A DNA stretch of 54,061 nt, from the NCBI GenBank assembly GCA_947495915.1, contig CANMAW010000011.1:1-54061 (forward strand), written 5' to 3'. A program made the position numbers and the translations under genes. The notes beneath the pieces are model-generated. The model worked only from the letters and a program-made list of their open reading frames with translations, made no database searches and had not been told where the DNA came from. Below are positions 41,496-51,115 of this stretch, piece after piece (positions within the stretch are counted from its first letter, which is position 1; the number at the start of each line of letters is the position of its first letter). This DNA is from Maribacter algarum (ex Lu et al. 2025) (nom. illeg.). GTDB lineage: Bacteria > Bacteroidota > Bacteroidia > Flavobacteriales > Flavobacteriaceae.

Positions 41496-43829
41496 ATGAA
41501 ACATTTTCTAAACATTTTATTCTTTTTATTTCTGGTTTTTACTTCTTCATGTGCATATGAAGAACAATCTGAAACCGTAAAAAATGTAGCTGAATTTGAG
41601 GAAAGGTTAAGAAATATTCAGCCTGGTGATAGTATAGTACTTGCTAATGGCGTTTGGGTTGATGCAGAGTTGTTGTTTGAAGCTCATGGAACAGCTGATA
41701 ATCCAATTACGCTTACTGTAGAAGATAAAGGGAAGGTCACATTAGAAGGAGCTTCTAATTTAAGAATTGCAGGTGAGCATTTAATTGTCAAGGGGTTAGT
41801 TTTTAAAAATGGATATACCCCTACCAACGCTGTCATCTCTTTTAGAAAAGATCGAGAACATATGGCGTTTAATAGTCGTTTGACCGAATGTGTGATAGAT
41901 AACTATAACAACCCTGAACGACAGGTTCAAGATTATTGGGTAACTATTTATGGGAAGAACAACCGTATAGATCATAATCACATTGCAGGTAAAAAGAATT
42001 TAGGCGTTACTATGATTGTTGGTTTAGATACTAAAGATAGTAGAGCAAACAATCACCAAATTGACCATAACTATTTTGGCCCAAGACCTACATATGGAAA
42101 TAATGGCGGTGAAACTTTGCGTATTGGTACAAGCCATCATGCTTTAGAAAATTCTAACACCTTAGTTGAATCTAACTATTTTGACAGAACGAATGGAGAA
42201 CACGAAATTATATCAAATAAGGCTTGCCAAAATACTTTTAAATACAACACCTTTTTCGAATGCACAGGTACATTAACTATGCGACACGGTAATGAAACTT
42301 TAGTTGATGGCAATGTTTTTATTGGAAATGGTAAGCCGAGTACCGGAGGGGTTCGAGTAATCAATGAAACCCAAACAGTTATTAATAATTATCACGTGGG
42401 CTTAACTGGTTATCGTTTTAGGGGTGCATTTGTAATGATGAATGGCGTTCCAAATTCGCCCCCAAATCGTTATGTGCCAGTGATCGATTCTAAAGTAAAC
42501 AACAACACCTTCATAAATTGCGATAATATCTTGTTTGGTGCAGGTAGTGACGCCGAACGAAGTCAAGCCCCAAGAAATTCAGAGTTTTCTGAGAATATTG
42601 TGTTTAATGAAAGTAAGAAGGATGTTTTTACTATTGATGACGATATTAAAGGCATTAGTTTTAAAGACAATGTTTTAGGAGCTAATTCTGAAACTACGAT
42701 TGCTAACGGTTTTACTAATGCTGATATAAAGCTTGTTAAAAACGAACAAGGTTTTTTAATTCCGACTTCAGATAAAATAAAAAATCAAGTAAGCATTAGT
42801 CCTAATATTGCTACCAAAGAAAATACTGGTACCACATGGTATTCTAAGGAAGATAAAACGGTCGCATTAAATTCGGGAAACATCATACCTGTGGCTGCTG
42901 GAATAAATACGCTTTACGAAATAGTAAAAACTTCAGAAGCGGGTGATATTATTGAATTGGAAGCCGGTGGCACTTACCTATTAACAAAAGCAGTAAAAAT
43001 TAATCATCCCTTAACCTTTAAAACTGTAGGAGAGAAAAAAGCAACTATTCTATTTGAACGAATGATGGCTTTTGAAATTCAAAATGGCGGTAGTTTGTCA
43101 TTAGAAAATGTCGCATTTGACGGATCAAAATCGCCTGACTACGCAGGTAATTCTGTTATAAGTACGAGCAAAAAATCAATGACTGAAAACTATAAGCTTT
43201 TTATCGATAAATGTGATTTTAAGAATATGGTTGTGAATCATTCTTTCGATGTGCTAAGAGTCTCTAAAGGTACATTTGCTGATACCATTAGTATTCAAAA
43301 TTCAAAATTTAAAACCATCTCAGGCAGTATAGCTGCATTAGATAAAGAAACAGATGATATCGGAGCTTATAATGTAGAGTATTTCATTATGAAGAACAAC
43401 ACTATTAATGAATTACAAGGAGCGGCTTTACGCTTATATAGAGGAGGTAAAGATGAAAGTACCTTCGGACCCTTTTTAGAAATTGAACATAATGTATTTG
43501 ATCAGGTAGGTTTTGGTAAAAAGAACAAATATGATGCGACCATTTCATTATATGGTGTTCAAGAAATAGATATTAGAAATAATATTTTTATTGATAGTAA
43601 AGCAATTAATATGCATTTAGTCGTTGGTGAGCCCATTGTAAAGGTGCTCAATAATGCTTTGAGTAATTCAGAGAAAATACAGGTTACTGGAGATCAGAAA
43701 TATGTGGTTGAAAACCAATGGCTTTTACCCGCAAACTTTACTGAAGGTTCAGCATATATTTTGCCTGAAAATTCACCCCTTAAAGGAAAAGCTACCGATG
43801 GCACCGATTTAGGATTGCTAAACAAGTAA
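41496..43829 (+). CDS. PL6-family alginate lyase 2, lipoprotein (two-domain)
   Basis: 777 residues. MKHFLNILFFLFLVFTSSC is a lipoprotein signal with anchored C19; following AYEEQ is not a clear surface-export signal. PL6 beta-helix with catalytic K242 in GEHEIISNK and R263 in TLTMRHG, again 21 apart, and a second beta-helix (about 475-770) without catalytic pair. It shares its whole layout with PL6 1 but is clearly divergent, so the two are old paralogues rather than a recent duplication. Its lipid anchor should hold it at the outer membrane. Ends two bases before the PL17 start. Confidence 0.92.
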   Translation: MKHFLNILFFLFLVFTSSCAYEEQSETVKNVAEFEERLRNIQPGDSIVLANGVWVDAELLFEAHGTADNPITLTVEDKGKVTLEGASNLRIAGEHLIVKGLVFKNGYTPTNAVISFRKDREHMAFNSRLTECVIDNYNNPERQVQDYWVTIYGKNNRIDHNHIAGKKNLGVTMIVGLDTKDSRANNHQIDHNYFGPRPTYGNNGGETLRIGTSHHALENSNTLVESNYFDRTNGEHEIISNKACQNTFKYNTFFECTGTLTMRHGNETLVDGNVFIGNGKPSTGGVRVINETQTVINNYHVGLTGYRFRGAFVMMNGVPNSPPNRYVPVIDSKVNNNTFINCDNILFGAGSDAERSQAPRNSEFSENIVFNESKKDVFTIDDDIKGISFKDNVLGANSETTIANGFTNADIKLVKNEQGFLIPTSDKIKNQVSISPNIATKENTGTTWYSKEDKTVALNSGNIIPVAAGINTLYEIVKTSEAGDIIELEAGGTYLLTKAVKINHPLTFKTVGEKKATILFERMMAFEIQNGGSLSLENVAFDGSKSPDYAGNSVISTSKKSMTENYKLFIDKCDFKNMVVNHSFDVLRVSKGTFADTISIQNSKFKTISGSIAALDKETDDIGAYNVEYFIMKNNTINELQGAALRLYRGGKDESTFGPFLEIEHNVFDQVGFGKKNKYDATISLYGVQEIDIRNNIFIDSKAINMHLVVGEPIVKVLNNALSNSEKIQVTGDQKYVVENQWLLPANFTEGSAYILPENSPLKGKATDGTDLGLLNK

Positions 43830-43831
43830 AA

Positions 43832-46063
43832 ATGAAAAGAAAAATTAATTTGATATTAGTTTGTTTGGTAATGATAATGCTTGGCCTGTCTTCAATTCAG
43901 GCACAAGATCATCCTAGTTTGATACTTACCAAAAAAGGGGTGCAACAAATTCGAAAAGAACTTGGTTCTATTCCAATTTTTGACAATTCATTGCAAGCAG
44001 TTAAAGATGAAATTGATGCTGAAATTGCTTCTGGTATTGATACGCCAATTCCAAAAGATTATTCTGGCGGATATACCCATGATAGACATAAGCGCAACTT
44101 TGTTGTACTTCAAAAAGCCGGAGTTTTATATCAAATACTTGATGACGAAAAGTATGCAAAGTATGTAAAAGATATGCTCATGCAATATGAAGAATTGTAT
44201 AAAACCTTACCCCTGCATCCAAAAACACGATCATATGCAAGAGGTAAGTTGTTTTGGCAATGTTTAAATGATTCGAATTGGTTGGTTTATGTGAGTCAAG
44301 CTTATGATTGTGTTTATGATTATTTGACTAAAAAAGAAAGAAATAAACTTGAGAAAAATCTTTTTAGACCATTTGCAGATCATATATCAATTGAAAGTCC
44401 TCAGTTTTATCAACGCGTTCATAATCACAGTACTTGGGGAAATGCAGCGGTTGGTATGATTGGCCTTGTCATGAATGATCAAGAATTAATTGATCGTGCA
44501 TTGTATGGTATTAAAGGAGTGAATTTAGATGTCAATGCTAAAGATGATGATGGTGGTTTTTTAAACAAAGATGGTAAAGCAGGTTTTTTGGCCAATATTG
44601 AGGAGCCTTTTTCTCCTGACGGATATTATAATGAAGGTCCTTATTATCAAAGATATGCAATGTATCCTTTTTTGGTTTTTGCAGAAGGCTTACATCATGT
44701 AAAACCAGAATTAAAGATTTTCGAATACAAAGATTCAGTTCTTCTAAAATCAATCAATGCCTTACTAAATCTGTCTGATGAAGATGGTGATTTTTTTCCT
44801 CTTAATGATGGTCAGAAAGGCATGTCGTATTACAACAGTGCATTGGTGACTGCGGTAGATGTTTCTTATTATTTTGGCGACCATAATCCTGGTCTTTTAA
44901 GCATAGCAGCGGAACAAAACAAAGTTTTATTAGATGATTCTGGTTTGGCGGTTGCACTAGGTATTAAAAATGGAAAGGCAGAACCATTTCAAAAGAAATC
45001 TATTAATTTATCTGATGGACCTAATGGTAAACAAGGTGGTGTTGGGGTTTTAAGAAAGGATGGAATTGAGCTAGTATTCAAATATGCCTCTCAAGGATCA
45101 AGTCATGGGCATTATGATAAATTGTCATATTCACTTTATGAATTGGGTGAGGAAGTATTGCAAGATTATGGCTTGGCTCGTTTTGTAAATATTGAGCAAA
45201 AAGGAGGCGGCAACTACTTAAAGGAGAATAAAACTTGGGCAAAACAAACCATAGCTCATAATACGCTTGTTCAAAATGAGCAATCACACTATCAAGGTGT
45301 GTATGATATTGGTAGTAAGTACCACCCAGAGCTGTATTTTTTTGATAATTCCAATTCAAGTATACAAGTGGTAAGTGCTAAAGAAACTAATGCTTATCCT
45401 GGTACTGAAATGCATCGTACGGTTGCTATTATTAAACAAGATGAACTTGAAAAGCCCTTTGTTTTAGACGTGTTAAAAGTAAAATCTGATAGTACCAATC
45501 AATATGATTTGCCCTTTTATTTTATGGGTCAAGTATTAAAAACGAATTTTGAATATAGCCTGCCTAAAACTTTAAAGCCATTGGGTAAAGATAATGGGTA
45601 CGAACATTTATGGGCTGAGGGTTGTGGAAATTCCGCAGATAAAAACACCAAATTTAGTTGGATGGAAAAGGGTCGGTTTTACACCTTGACCTCTGTGACT
45701 ACAGAAGATGATGAACTTCAGTTTGTTAGAATAGGCGCTAAGGATCCTGAGTTTAATTTAAGAAGAGAAGCTGGTTTAATAATCCGCAGAAAAGAGGCCA
45801 CGAACACCACGTTCGTATCAATAATTGAATCACATGGCAACTATAGTCCGGTTACTGAATCGGCCGTTAATTCGAATAGTAGTATTGAAAATATGCAGGT
45901 TTTGTTAGATACCGTCGATTACACTGCTATTTCGATAACGACGAAGAGGGGAATAACCAAGCTATTTATTTTAGTAAATAATGCTTCGTCAAAAGATGCA
46001 AATCATACTTTGAAAATAGGAGAGACGAACTACACTTGGGTGGGTTCTTATTATTACAAATAA
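43832..46063 (+). CDS. PL17-family oligoalginate lyase
   Basis: 743 residues with a type I signal (MKRKINLILVCLVMIMLGLSSIQAQ). The N-terminal alpha/alpha toroid (about 30-370) contains the conserved QRVHNHSTWGNA with N198-H199 and FSPDGYYNEGPYYQRYA with tyrosines 265/266, corresponding to the catalytic Asn-His-Tyr set of Alg17c-type enzymes. The heparinase II/III-like beta-sandwich domain begins near 390 (FKYASQGSSHGHYDKLSYSLY, zinc-site residues). PL17 acts exolytically on oligo-alginate, releasing unsaturated monouronate. Periplasmic. Two bases from PL6 2: same transcript. Confidence 0.92.
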   Translation: MKRKINLILVCLVMIMLGLSSIQAQDHPSLILTKKGVQQIRKELGSIPIFDNSLQAVKDEIDAEIASGIDTPIPKDYSGGYTHDRHKRNFVVLQKAGVLYQILDDEKYAKYVKDMLMQYEELYKTLPLHPKTRSYARGKLFWQCLNDSNWLVYVSQAYDCVYDYLTKKERNKLEKNLFRPFADHISIESPQFYQRVHNHSTWGNAAVGMIGLVMNDQELIDRALYGIKGVNLDVNAKDDDGGFLNKDGKAGFLANIEEPFSPDGYYNEGPYYQRYAMYPFLVFAEGLHHVKPELKIFEYKDSVLLKSINALLNLSDEDGDFFPLNDGQKGMSYYNSALVTAVDVSYYFGDHNPGLLSIAAEQNKVLLDDSGLAVALGIKNGKAEPFQKKSINLSDGPNGKQGGVGVLRKDGIELVFKYASQGSSHGHYDKLSYSLYELGEEVLQDYGLARFVNIEQKGGGNYLKENKTWAKQTIAHNTLVQNEQSHYQGVYDIGSKYHPELYFFDNSNSSIQVVSAKETNAYPGTEMHRTVAIIKQDELEKPFVLDVLKVKSDSTNQYDLPFYFMGQVLKTNFEYSLPKTLKPLGKDNGYEHLWAEGCGNSADKNTKFSWMEKGRFYTLTSVTTEDDELQFVRIGAKDPEFNLRREAGLIIRRKEATNTTFVSIIESHGNYSPVTESAVNSNSSIENMQVLLDTVDYTAISITTKRGITKLFILVNNASSKDANHTLKIGETNYTWVGSYYYK

Positions 46064-46081
46064 ATATTAAAAAGAATAAAA

Positions 46082-46456
46082 ATGAATAGAAATAGCGAAA
46101 AGTACGTCATCACAAAAGATATGGAATGGGAGGTACTTGGTGGTGGAGTATCAAGAAAATTCTTAGGTTATGACAATCAAATTATGATGGTTCGTGTAAA
46201 ATTTGAGAAGGGTGCACTAGGCGCTCCGCATCAACATTTTCACACTCAGGCCACTTATTGCGCTTCAGGAAAATTTGAGTTTGAAATTGACGGAGTAAAA
46301 CAAATAGTAGAAGCGGGTGATGGGGTATATATTGAACCAAATTTAATGCATAGTGCAGTTTGTTTAGAAGAAGGAGAATTAATAGACACTTTTAGCCCTG
46401 TAAGAGAAGATTTCTTAAGCGGCGATGGGGTATCTTATTTTGGTGATAAGAAATAA
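46082..46456 (+). CDS. kdgF: KdgF-like cupin (unsaturated uronate linearisation)
   Basis: 124 residues, single cupin: GAPHQHFHTQATYCASGKFEFEIDG for metal-binding motif 1 and YIEPNLMHSAVCLEEGE for motif 2. KdgF converts the 4,5-unsaturated monouronate released by lyases into its linear ketone forms, supporting flux to DEH. No signal peptide, so cytoplasmic. It follows PL17 by 18 bases, in the usual position of alginate loci. Confidence 0.87.
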   Translation: MNRNSEKYVITKDMEWEVLGGGVSRKFLGYDNQIMMVRVKFEKGALGAPHQHFHTQATYCASGKFEFEIDGVKQIVEAGDGVYIEPNLMHSAVCLEEGELIDTFSPVREDFLSGDGVSYFGDKK

Positions 46457-46694
46457 ACCGGCTAGAATGCCTTAAGGTTGAAACGCATTACGCCATGGCA
46501 TTTACACTTTGGATTTCTTGAAGATGTTGTTCTGGTTTTAATGAAGTTAACTTTTTTTGTAATACCAGATTTATTTGTGGAATAAGTTTAAGGGTATGAT
46601 GTAATGGTTATGCCAGATGGCATTTAACAACCTAAATAATACAAACCGATGTCTTTATTCTCATTAGGAATAAATTCAATCATAAAATTTACAT
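46457..46694 (+). other. Intergenic gap with an inverted repeat
   Basis: 238 bp without a gene. ATGCCA-GA-TGGCAT (46610-46623) is a perfect six-base dyad about 70 bases before the SDR start; a possible operator unlike the TTGGTNNACCAA motif. Otherwise no clear structure. Confidence 0.45.
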
Positions 46695-47447
46695 ATGAAT
46701 TTAAAAGGAAAAGTTGCAATCGTAACAGGGGGAACAAGAGATATTGGAAAAGCAATCTGTATCAGATTAGCCAAAGAAGGAGCAAAGGTAGTTGCCAACT
46801 ACTATAACAATGAATCTAATGCAAAAGAAACTCTCAAAGAAATCGAGGCTGCAGGTGGGGAAGGAATAATCGTTAAAGGTGATATGACCAAAAAGGTTGA
46901 TGTTGACCATATGATTAAAGAAACTATTTCAGCTTTTGGTGAATCCATTGATATTGTGGTGAATAACGCAGGTGGTCTTGTTGCGCGAAAATCGATAACT
47001 GAAATGGATGAAGCTTTTTTCAATAAGGTAATGTTTTTGAATCTTAATTCTACATTTTTAGTTTCTCAGGCTGCTTTGCCATTTATGGGGTCTGGAGGTT
47101 CTATTGTAAATATTGCATCACAAGCTGGTAGAGATGGCGGTGGAGGTGGTTCTTTGGCCTATGCGACATCCAAAGGTGCCGTTATGACTTTTACACGAGG
47201 TTTGGCAAAAGAAGTCGGGCCTAGAAATATTAGAGTGAATGCATTGTGCCCCGGAATGATTGCAACCAAGTTTCATGATGATTTCACTGCAGATGAAGTA
47301 CGTACCAAAGTTGAAGGAATGACACCACTGCGAAGACAAGGAACCGCTGAAGAGATCGCAAATACGGTTGCTTGCTTGGCAAGTGAAGAAACTTCGTTCA
47401 TGACTGGTGCTAATGTCGACATAAATGGTGGTCTTGCATTTTCTTGA
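46695..47447 (+). CDS. SDR-family oxidoreductase, probable DEH reductase
   Basis: 250 residues, classical short-chain dehydrogenase: cofactor motif TGGTRDIG (11-18, T-G-x3-G-x-G variant), VNNAGG, catalytic S-Y-K in VNIASQAG and LAYATSKGA, and a C-terminal NVDINGGLAFS. In alginate loci such SDRs reduce 4-deoxy-L-erythro-5-hexoseulose uronate (DEH) to 2-keto-3-deoxygluconate using NAD(P)H. Position between kdgF and susC supports this; substrate specificity is inferred. Cytoplasmic. Confidence 0.87.
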   Translation: MNLKGKVAIVTGGTRDIGKAICIRLAKEGAKVVANYYNNESNAKETLKEIEAAGGEGIIVKGDMTKKVDVDHMIKETISAFGESIDIVVNNAGGLVARKSITEMDEAFFNKVMFLNLNSTFLVSQAALPFMGSGGSIVNIASQAGRDGGGGGSLAYATSKGAVMTFTRGLAKEVGPRNIRVNALCPGMIATKFHDDFTADEVRTKVEGMTPLRRQGTAEEIANTVACLASEETSFMTGANVDINGGLAFS

Positions 47448-47561
47448 GAAATCAGGTTTAAAGTTGCGAATATCATAATTTCTACAAAGCGTAATTAGGG
47501 GTTTTTAAAAAAAACAAATCATAAAATTTGAAATTTGTTTTTCATTAACAAATTATTCACA

Positions 47562-47604
47562 TATATTTGGTAAACCAATTTGGTTATCCATTTTGGTAAA
47601 CCAA
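47562..47604 (+). promoter_or_regulatory. susC promoter -7 box and GntR/FadR-type triple operator, site 3
   Basis: TATATTTG (47562-47569) runs directly into TTGGTAAACCAA (47567-47578); a degenerate TTGGTTATCCAT (47580-47591) and a perfect TTGGTAAACCAA (47593-47604) follow, each 13 bp from the last. A TTTG at 47534-47537 is 24 bases from the -7 box, slightly long for a -33. Confidence 0.7.
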
Positions 47605-47709
47605 TTAGCTCAATATAAACTAACGAACTCTAAATCAAATCATAAAAATATGAAGCTATAAAAATATTGCATTAAGAAAAGATTGGCTTAGGGCCGTTTT
47701 AAAAATCAA

Positions 47710-47735
47710 ATTACTTCATATTGATTTGAAGTAAT
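47710..47735 (+). promoter_or_regulatory. Hairpin in the susC leader
   Basis: ATTACTTCA-N8-TGAAGTAAT, a perfect 9 bp stem in the untranslated leader, without a T run. Could be an RNA stem affecting stability or a second protein-binding dyad. Confidence 0.45.
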
Positions 47736-47916
47736 ACGTAACATGTCAATACTGCTAGCAACACAAAATAACATAAGCAAAGAATTAAATTTTATTCTAT
47801 AGTGTTTGTGTAATAGTGGTTTAGGATCTTGAAAGTGAGATTTGTTTCACTTGAATTTCTAAATACCGAATTCAGGTATTATATCTAATAATTGTACTAA
47901 CTAAATTAAATTACAG

Positions 47917-50900
47917 ATGAATTTCAAAACAAAATTAATATTAACTGCGCTACTGCTTCTCAACGTTTCGTTGTGGGCGCAAGATAGCTACCTTCTATCC
48001 GGTACTGTTACGGATGAGGCGAACGTACCAATTCCTGGTGTAAACGTAATTATTGCAAATACAACTACAGGTACTTCAGCCGATTTTGACGGCAATTATT
48101 CCATTCAAGTAACCAATGGTGATGTATTGCAATTTTCTTCATTAGGTTTTGCCACGCAATCAATTACAATTGATGGGCAACAAACTTTAAACGTTACACT
48201 AGTAGAAGACTCTGCCCAACTAGATGAAGTAGTTGTGGTTGGTTATGGTACCCAAAAAAGAGCGAATATTACGGGTGCTGTAGCGAAAGTAGGTGGTGAT
48301 GAAGTAGCAGCTATACAGGCAGCTCGTGTAGATGATGCCTTAGCTGGTAAATTACCGGGGGTTTTAATTCAAAACCAAAGTGGTGAGCCAGGTGCTGATC
48401 CAAAAATTCAAATTAGAGCTGCTTCTTCTTTATCTGGAGATTCAAATCCTTTAATTGTTGTTGATGGATATCCTATTTCTGGAAGTTTAGCAACGGTAAA
48501 CCCAAATGACATTCAGAGTTTAGAAGTTCTAAAGGATGCGGCTTCTGCAGCTATTTATGGTTCTCGTGGTGCTAATGGTGTTATTTTAGTAACCACCAAA
48601 AAAGGTAGATCAGGTAAAGCAAACTTTAGCTATAATACTTACACAAGCTTTTCGCAGAAATATAGAAAAGATATTGAAATGTTAAAGACGGCATCAGAGT
48701 GGGCTGATGAATTACAAACTAGCGCTTATGATTTGTCAGAGGTTGATCCAGGTTTGGCAAATTACAGAATTAATGCCTTAAGAGATGCTCCAGATGTTGT
48801 GAGTATGGAAGATTGGTTATTTCAAAACGGTAGCACACAAAGTCATGACCTTAGTGTTAGTGGAGGTAGTGAAGATTTAAAAGCTTTTGCTTCTCTAGGT
48901 TACTTAAGTACTGAGGGTATTGTTATAGGCCAAGGATTTGAAAGACTTAATGCTCGTTTAAACGTTGATGCCAACTTAGGCAGCCGAACTCAAGCAGGTG
49001 TTAGTTTTAATGGTTTTTATGGTAAGCAAGATATTGTACCTCACGACATGAGAGATTTATTGAGAGCCTATAGTATTTCTCCTATTTATCACACAGATGC
49101 TTCCATCGCTTTTGTTCAACAATTAGATGCAAACAGACAGGCGTTGTTTGATGCTACTGGTGGAGCTAACATTCCTGGTGCTTTTGCCGATCCTTTTGAT
49201 GCTGGATATAGAGGTACAGGAAATATCAATTCTAGTATTTACACGTTACAACCAGGTGACATTGCTCATGACTGGCACTACGGTCGATCGCAAAATGGTA
49301 TTGGAGGTACTGGTGATTCAGGGCCAGCAGCAAAATTTGACAATGCCCAAAGATATCAGACTACTTACTTTGGTAACGTAAGTTCGTATTTACAGTATTC
49401 AATTCTTGATGGTTTAAATTTAAAAACTGTTTTAGGTGGTGATTACAGAGATGTTGAAACATATTACTACCAAGGTACTTTAGCTGATTCAAGAGAACGT
49501 AGTAACCAATCAGATTTAGATATTTCAAATATTAATACATCTTCTGTATTGAGTGAAACAACCTTGAATTATGCAAAGGTGATTGGAAAACATGATGTGT
49601 CTGCTGTAGCTGGTTTTGAATTTCAAAACACTTACATTCGAGGTATCACCTCAAACGCTACAAACGTTCCAATTGGATTACCATTAAATTATGATCAATT
49701 TGATCCTGCAGATGTAATTACGCAAGAGATTGATGAAACACGTTCAAGAAGAAGTGTTTTTGGTAGAGTAAATTACGCCTTTGATGATCGTTATTTAATT
49801 TCTGCCTCTATAAGAAGAGATGGTGATTCAAGATTCGGGGCAAATAAGAGATTTGCAACTTTCCCTGCGCTTTCAGTTGGTTGGAATATTCATAATGAAT
49901 CATTCTTGAAAGACAACGAAACTTTGAGTAGACTAAAACTTAGATTTAGTACTGGTTCATTAGGTACAACGTCATTTTTAGGCTCTTATGATGCATTAAG
50001 CCTATTAGGTACTGCACCTACAGCTTATGGAAATGGATTCTTAATTCCAGACAATGTGGCAAATCCTGATTTAACATGGCAGACGAACACAGAAACTAAC
50101 TATGGTGCTGATTTAGGATTCTTTAATAACCGACTAAGAATTGGAGTTGATTACTATACTTCAGATATTGAGGATATGTTAATTAATCAAAGTGTATCAG
50201 AAGTGTTAGGTACTGCTTCTATCGTATTGAACAGAGGTGATGTTGTAAGTTCTGGTCTTGAATTAGAATTAGACGCTAACATTATACAAACAGACGATCT
50301 TTCATGGAGCATAAGTGCAAACTTATCTACTGTAGACACAGAGATTACTAGCTTAGGTGATCTTGATGAGTTGCCACGTACAGTATACGGTGGGCCAAGT
50401 GGTAGAGGACCAGAATTTAGAAATTATGTTGGTGGAGAAGTTGGTGAAATGTGGGGCTACGCTGTAACAGGTGAGGTTGAAACAATTCATATTGAAGACC
50501 CGACAAGAAATATTGGTTTTGGTAGTTCTGAATGGTATGTTGTTGATCAAAACGGTGATGGCGAAATTACCTATGAAGGTGATTACGTAAAATTAGGTTC
50601 TGCTACACCAGATTTTTATTGGGGTTTTTCAAGTAATTTGAACTACAAGAATTTTGATCTAGCAATGCAATTTCAAGGCTCTCAAGGTGCCGAAGTTTAT
50701 AACATTGATCCAATCTATTGGAAATCACAATTCGGAGGTAGACTTCGTGATAGTTTTGATGCTGATGGTGATGGAATTGCTGATGCTACTGGTAGACATT
50801 ATGTAGAAACTAGAAACGCACATGGTTCTGGTATTCAAGATGCTTCTTATTTAGCTTTGAGAAACTTAACTTTAGGATATACATTTGAATCAGATGTGAT

Positions 50901-51105
50901 CGATAGAGTTGGTTTAAGTTCACTTAGAGTGTACGCTGCAGGATCTAACCTATTGTATATTTTTGGAGACAATTACACCTCATTTAACCCAGAAGGTGTT
51001 GAAACTACCAATGGCGGTTATTTAGGCCCAACAACATATGGGTATCAAGAAGGAGCTAGTCCGATAGTAAGAAGTTTTACACTTGGCTTAAATGTTAATT
51101 TTTAA
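47917..51105 (+). CDS. SusC/RagA-family TonB-dependent outer membrane receptor
   Basis: 1062 residues, standard SusC size. Signal peptide to about residue 22 (ending VSLWAQ), then a carboxypeptidase-regulatory-like domain (about 27-105: LLSGTVTDEANVPIPGVNVIIANT), the SusC-specific junction DEVVVVGYGTQKRANITGAVAKV, plug domain (about 110-225: LIVVDGYPISGSL, VLKDAASAAIYGSRGANGVILVTTKKG) and a 22-strand barrel ending in phenylalanine (LGLNVNF). Imports alginate oligosaccharides across the outer membrane using TonB energy, with SusD as the lid. Substrate is inferred from the locus. Confidence 0.95.
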   Translation: MNFKTKLILTALLLLNVSLWAQDSYLLSGTVTDEANVPIPGVNVIIANTTTGTSADFDGNYSIQVTNGDVLQFSSLGFATQSITIDGQQTLNVTLVEDSAQLDEVVVVGYGTQKRANITGAVAKVGGDEVAAIQAARVDDALAGKLPGVLIQNQSGEPGADPKIQIRAASSLSGDSNPLIVVDGYPISGSLATVNPNDIQSLEVLKDAASAAIYGSRGANGVILVTTKKGRSGKANFSYNTYTSFSQKYRKDIEMLKTASEWADELQTSAYDLSEVDPGLANYRINALRDAPDVVSMEDWLFQNGSTQSHDLSVSGGSEDLKAFASLGYLSTEGIVIGQGFERLNARLNVDANLGSRTQAGVSFNGFYGKQDIVPHDMRDLLRAYSISPIYHTDASIAFVQQLDANRQALFDATGGANIPGAFADPFDAGYRGTGNINSSIYTLQPGDIAHDWHYGRSQNGIGGTGDSGPAAKFDNAQRYQTTYFGNVSSYLQYSILDGLNLKTVLGGDYRDVETYYYQGTLADSRERSNQSDLDISNINTSSVLSETTLNYAKVIGKHDVSAVAGFEFQNTYIRGITSNATNVPIGLPLNYDQFDPADVITQEIDETRSRRSVFGRVNYAFDDRYLISASIRRDGDSRFGANKRFATFPALSVGWNIHNESFLKDNETLSRLKLRFSTGSLGTTSFLGSYDALSLLGTAPTAYGNGFLIPDNVANPDLTWQTNTETNYGADLGFFNNRLRIGVDYYTSDIEDMLINQSVSEVLGTASIVLNRGDVVSSGLELELDANIIQTDDLSWSISANLSTVDTEITSLGDLDELPRTVYGGPSGRGPEFRNYVGGEVGEMWGYAVTGEVETIHIEDPTRNIGFGSSEWYVVDQNGDGEITYEGDYVKLGSATPDFYWGFSSNLNYKNFDLAMQFQGSQGAEVYNIDPIYWKSQFGGRLRDSFDADGDGIADATGRHYVETRNAHGSGIQDASYLALRNLTLGYTFESDVIDRVGLSSLRVYAAGSNLLYIFGDNYTSFNPEGVETTNGGYLGPTTYGYQEGASPIVRSFTLGLNVNF

Positions 51106-51115
51106 AAATAAAAAA

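Larger units (their letters stand above)
47448..47916 (+). other. 469 bp intergenic region upstream of susC
   Basis: No coding frame. It contains the three-copy operator (47567-47604) merged with a -7 box, then about 310 bases of likely untranslated leader with a 9 bp hairpin (47710-47735) and a second dyad AAGTGA/TCACTT around 47832-47853. The rest is AT-rich without recognisable features. Confidence 0.55.
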
